Origin: an uncultured Cellvibrio sp.
Lineage (GTDB): Bacteria > Pseudomonadota > Gammaproteobacteria > Pseudomonadales > Cellvibrionaceae
NCBI GenBank assembly: GCA_937958105.1
Contig: CALFXJ010000053.1
Span: forward strand, 1 to 12,759
Length of the DNA: 12,759 nt
Reading direction: 5' to 3'
Notes under the pieces: model-generated
Databases searched by the model: none
The model's input: the letters and a program-made list of their open reading frames with translations, nothing else
What the model was told of the DNA's origin: nothing
Position numbers and translations under genes: made by a program
In this document: one piece after another, positions 12,739 to 12,759 of the stretch
Numbering within the stretch: the stretch's first letter is position 1
Layout of the letters: the number at the start of each line of letters is the position of its first letter

Positions 12739-12759
12739 ACATGCAGCGGTTGGGTAGAT

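Overview
The window is chromosomal DNA from a gammaproteobacterium, most likely of the Pseudomonadales/Cellvibrionales branch (for example Microbulbifer- or Cellvibrio-like). This rests on an NtrC/NtrB/GlnA cluster whose proteins closely resemble the enteric and pseudomonad ones, on the order ntrC-ntrB-DUF4124 gene-glnA-thiI-typA as I recall it from Pseudomonas, and on moderately high G+C. The genus is inference. Apart from the repeats, no mobile element, phage, CRISPR or RNA gene was found.

Layout. 1-183: two hairpin repeats inside a 71-bp tandem duplication. 184-5200 (minus strand): the nitrogen-assimilation cluster, glnA -> DUF4124 periplasmic protein -> ntrB -> ntrC. Four NtrC-type dyads (two upstream of glnA, one just after glnA, one before ntrB) and several sigma-54 (-24/-12) promoter candidates lie in the gaps, and glnA has a strong intrinsic terminator. 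5393-10430 (plus strand): thiI (tRNA 4-thiouridine/thiazole synthesis), an Fsr-type MFS drug exporter, and typA/bipA with a strong terminator. 10509-11315 (plus): a TauE/SafE-family exporter. 11316-11589: three more hairpin repeats and a C-rich, G-poor stretch in the minus-strand sense. 11590-12243 (minus): an RBBP9/YdeN-type alpha/beta hydrolase. 12452-12628 (plus): a 58-residue YezD/DUF2292 protein, divergent from the hydrolase. 12642-12738: two more hairpin repeats.

How the parts work together. The left half looks like a self-contained nitrogen circuit: NtrB phosphorylates NtrC, which binds paired enhancers upstream of glnA. These are centred about 108 and 139 bp before the predicted sigma-54 start, the spacing known for E. 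coli glnAp2. Single dyads before the DUF4124 gene and before ntrB suggest that every transcription unit in the cluster may answer to NtrC, including a secreted protein of unknown function and the regulator genes themselves. The right half is housekeeping (thiI, typA) mixed with accessory genes (fsr, tauE-like, hydrolase, yezD-like). Two of these, the TauE-like exporter and the YezD protein, come from families with links to sulfur metabolism.

The most notable non-coding content is seven copies of a GTAG-headed imperfect palindrome of the REP type, all in intergenic DNA. No matching REP-associated transposase (RAYT) gene is present here.
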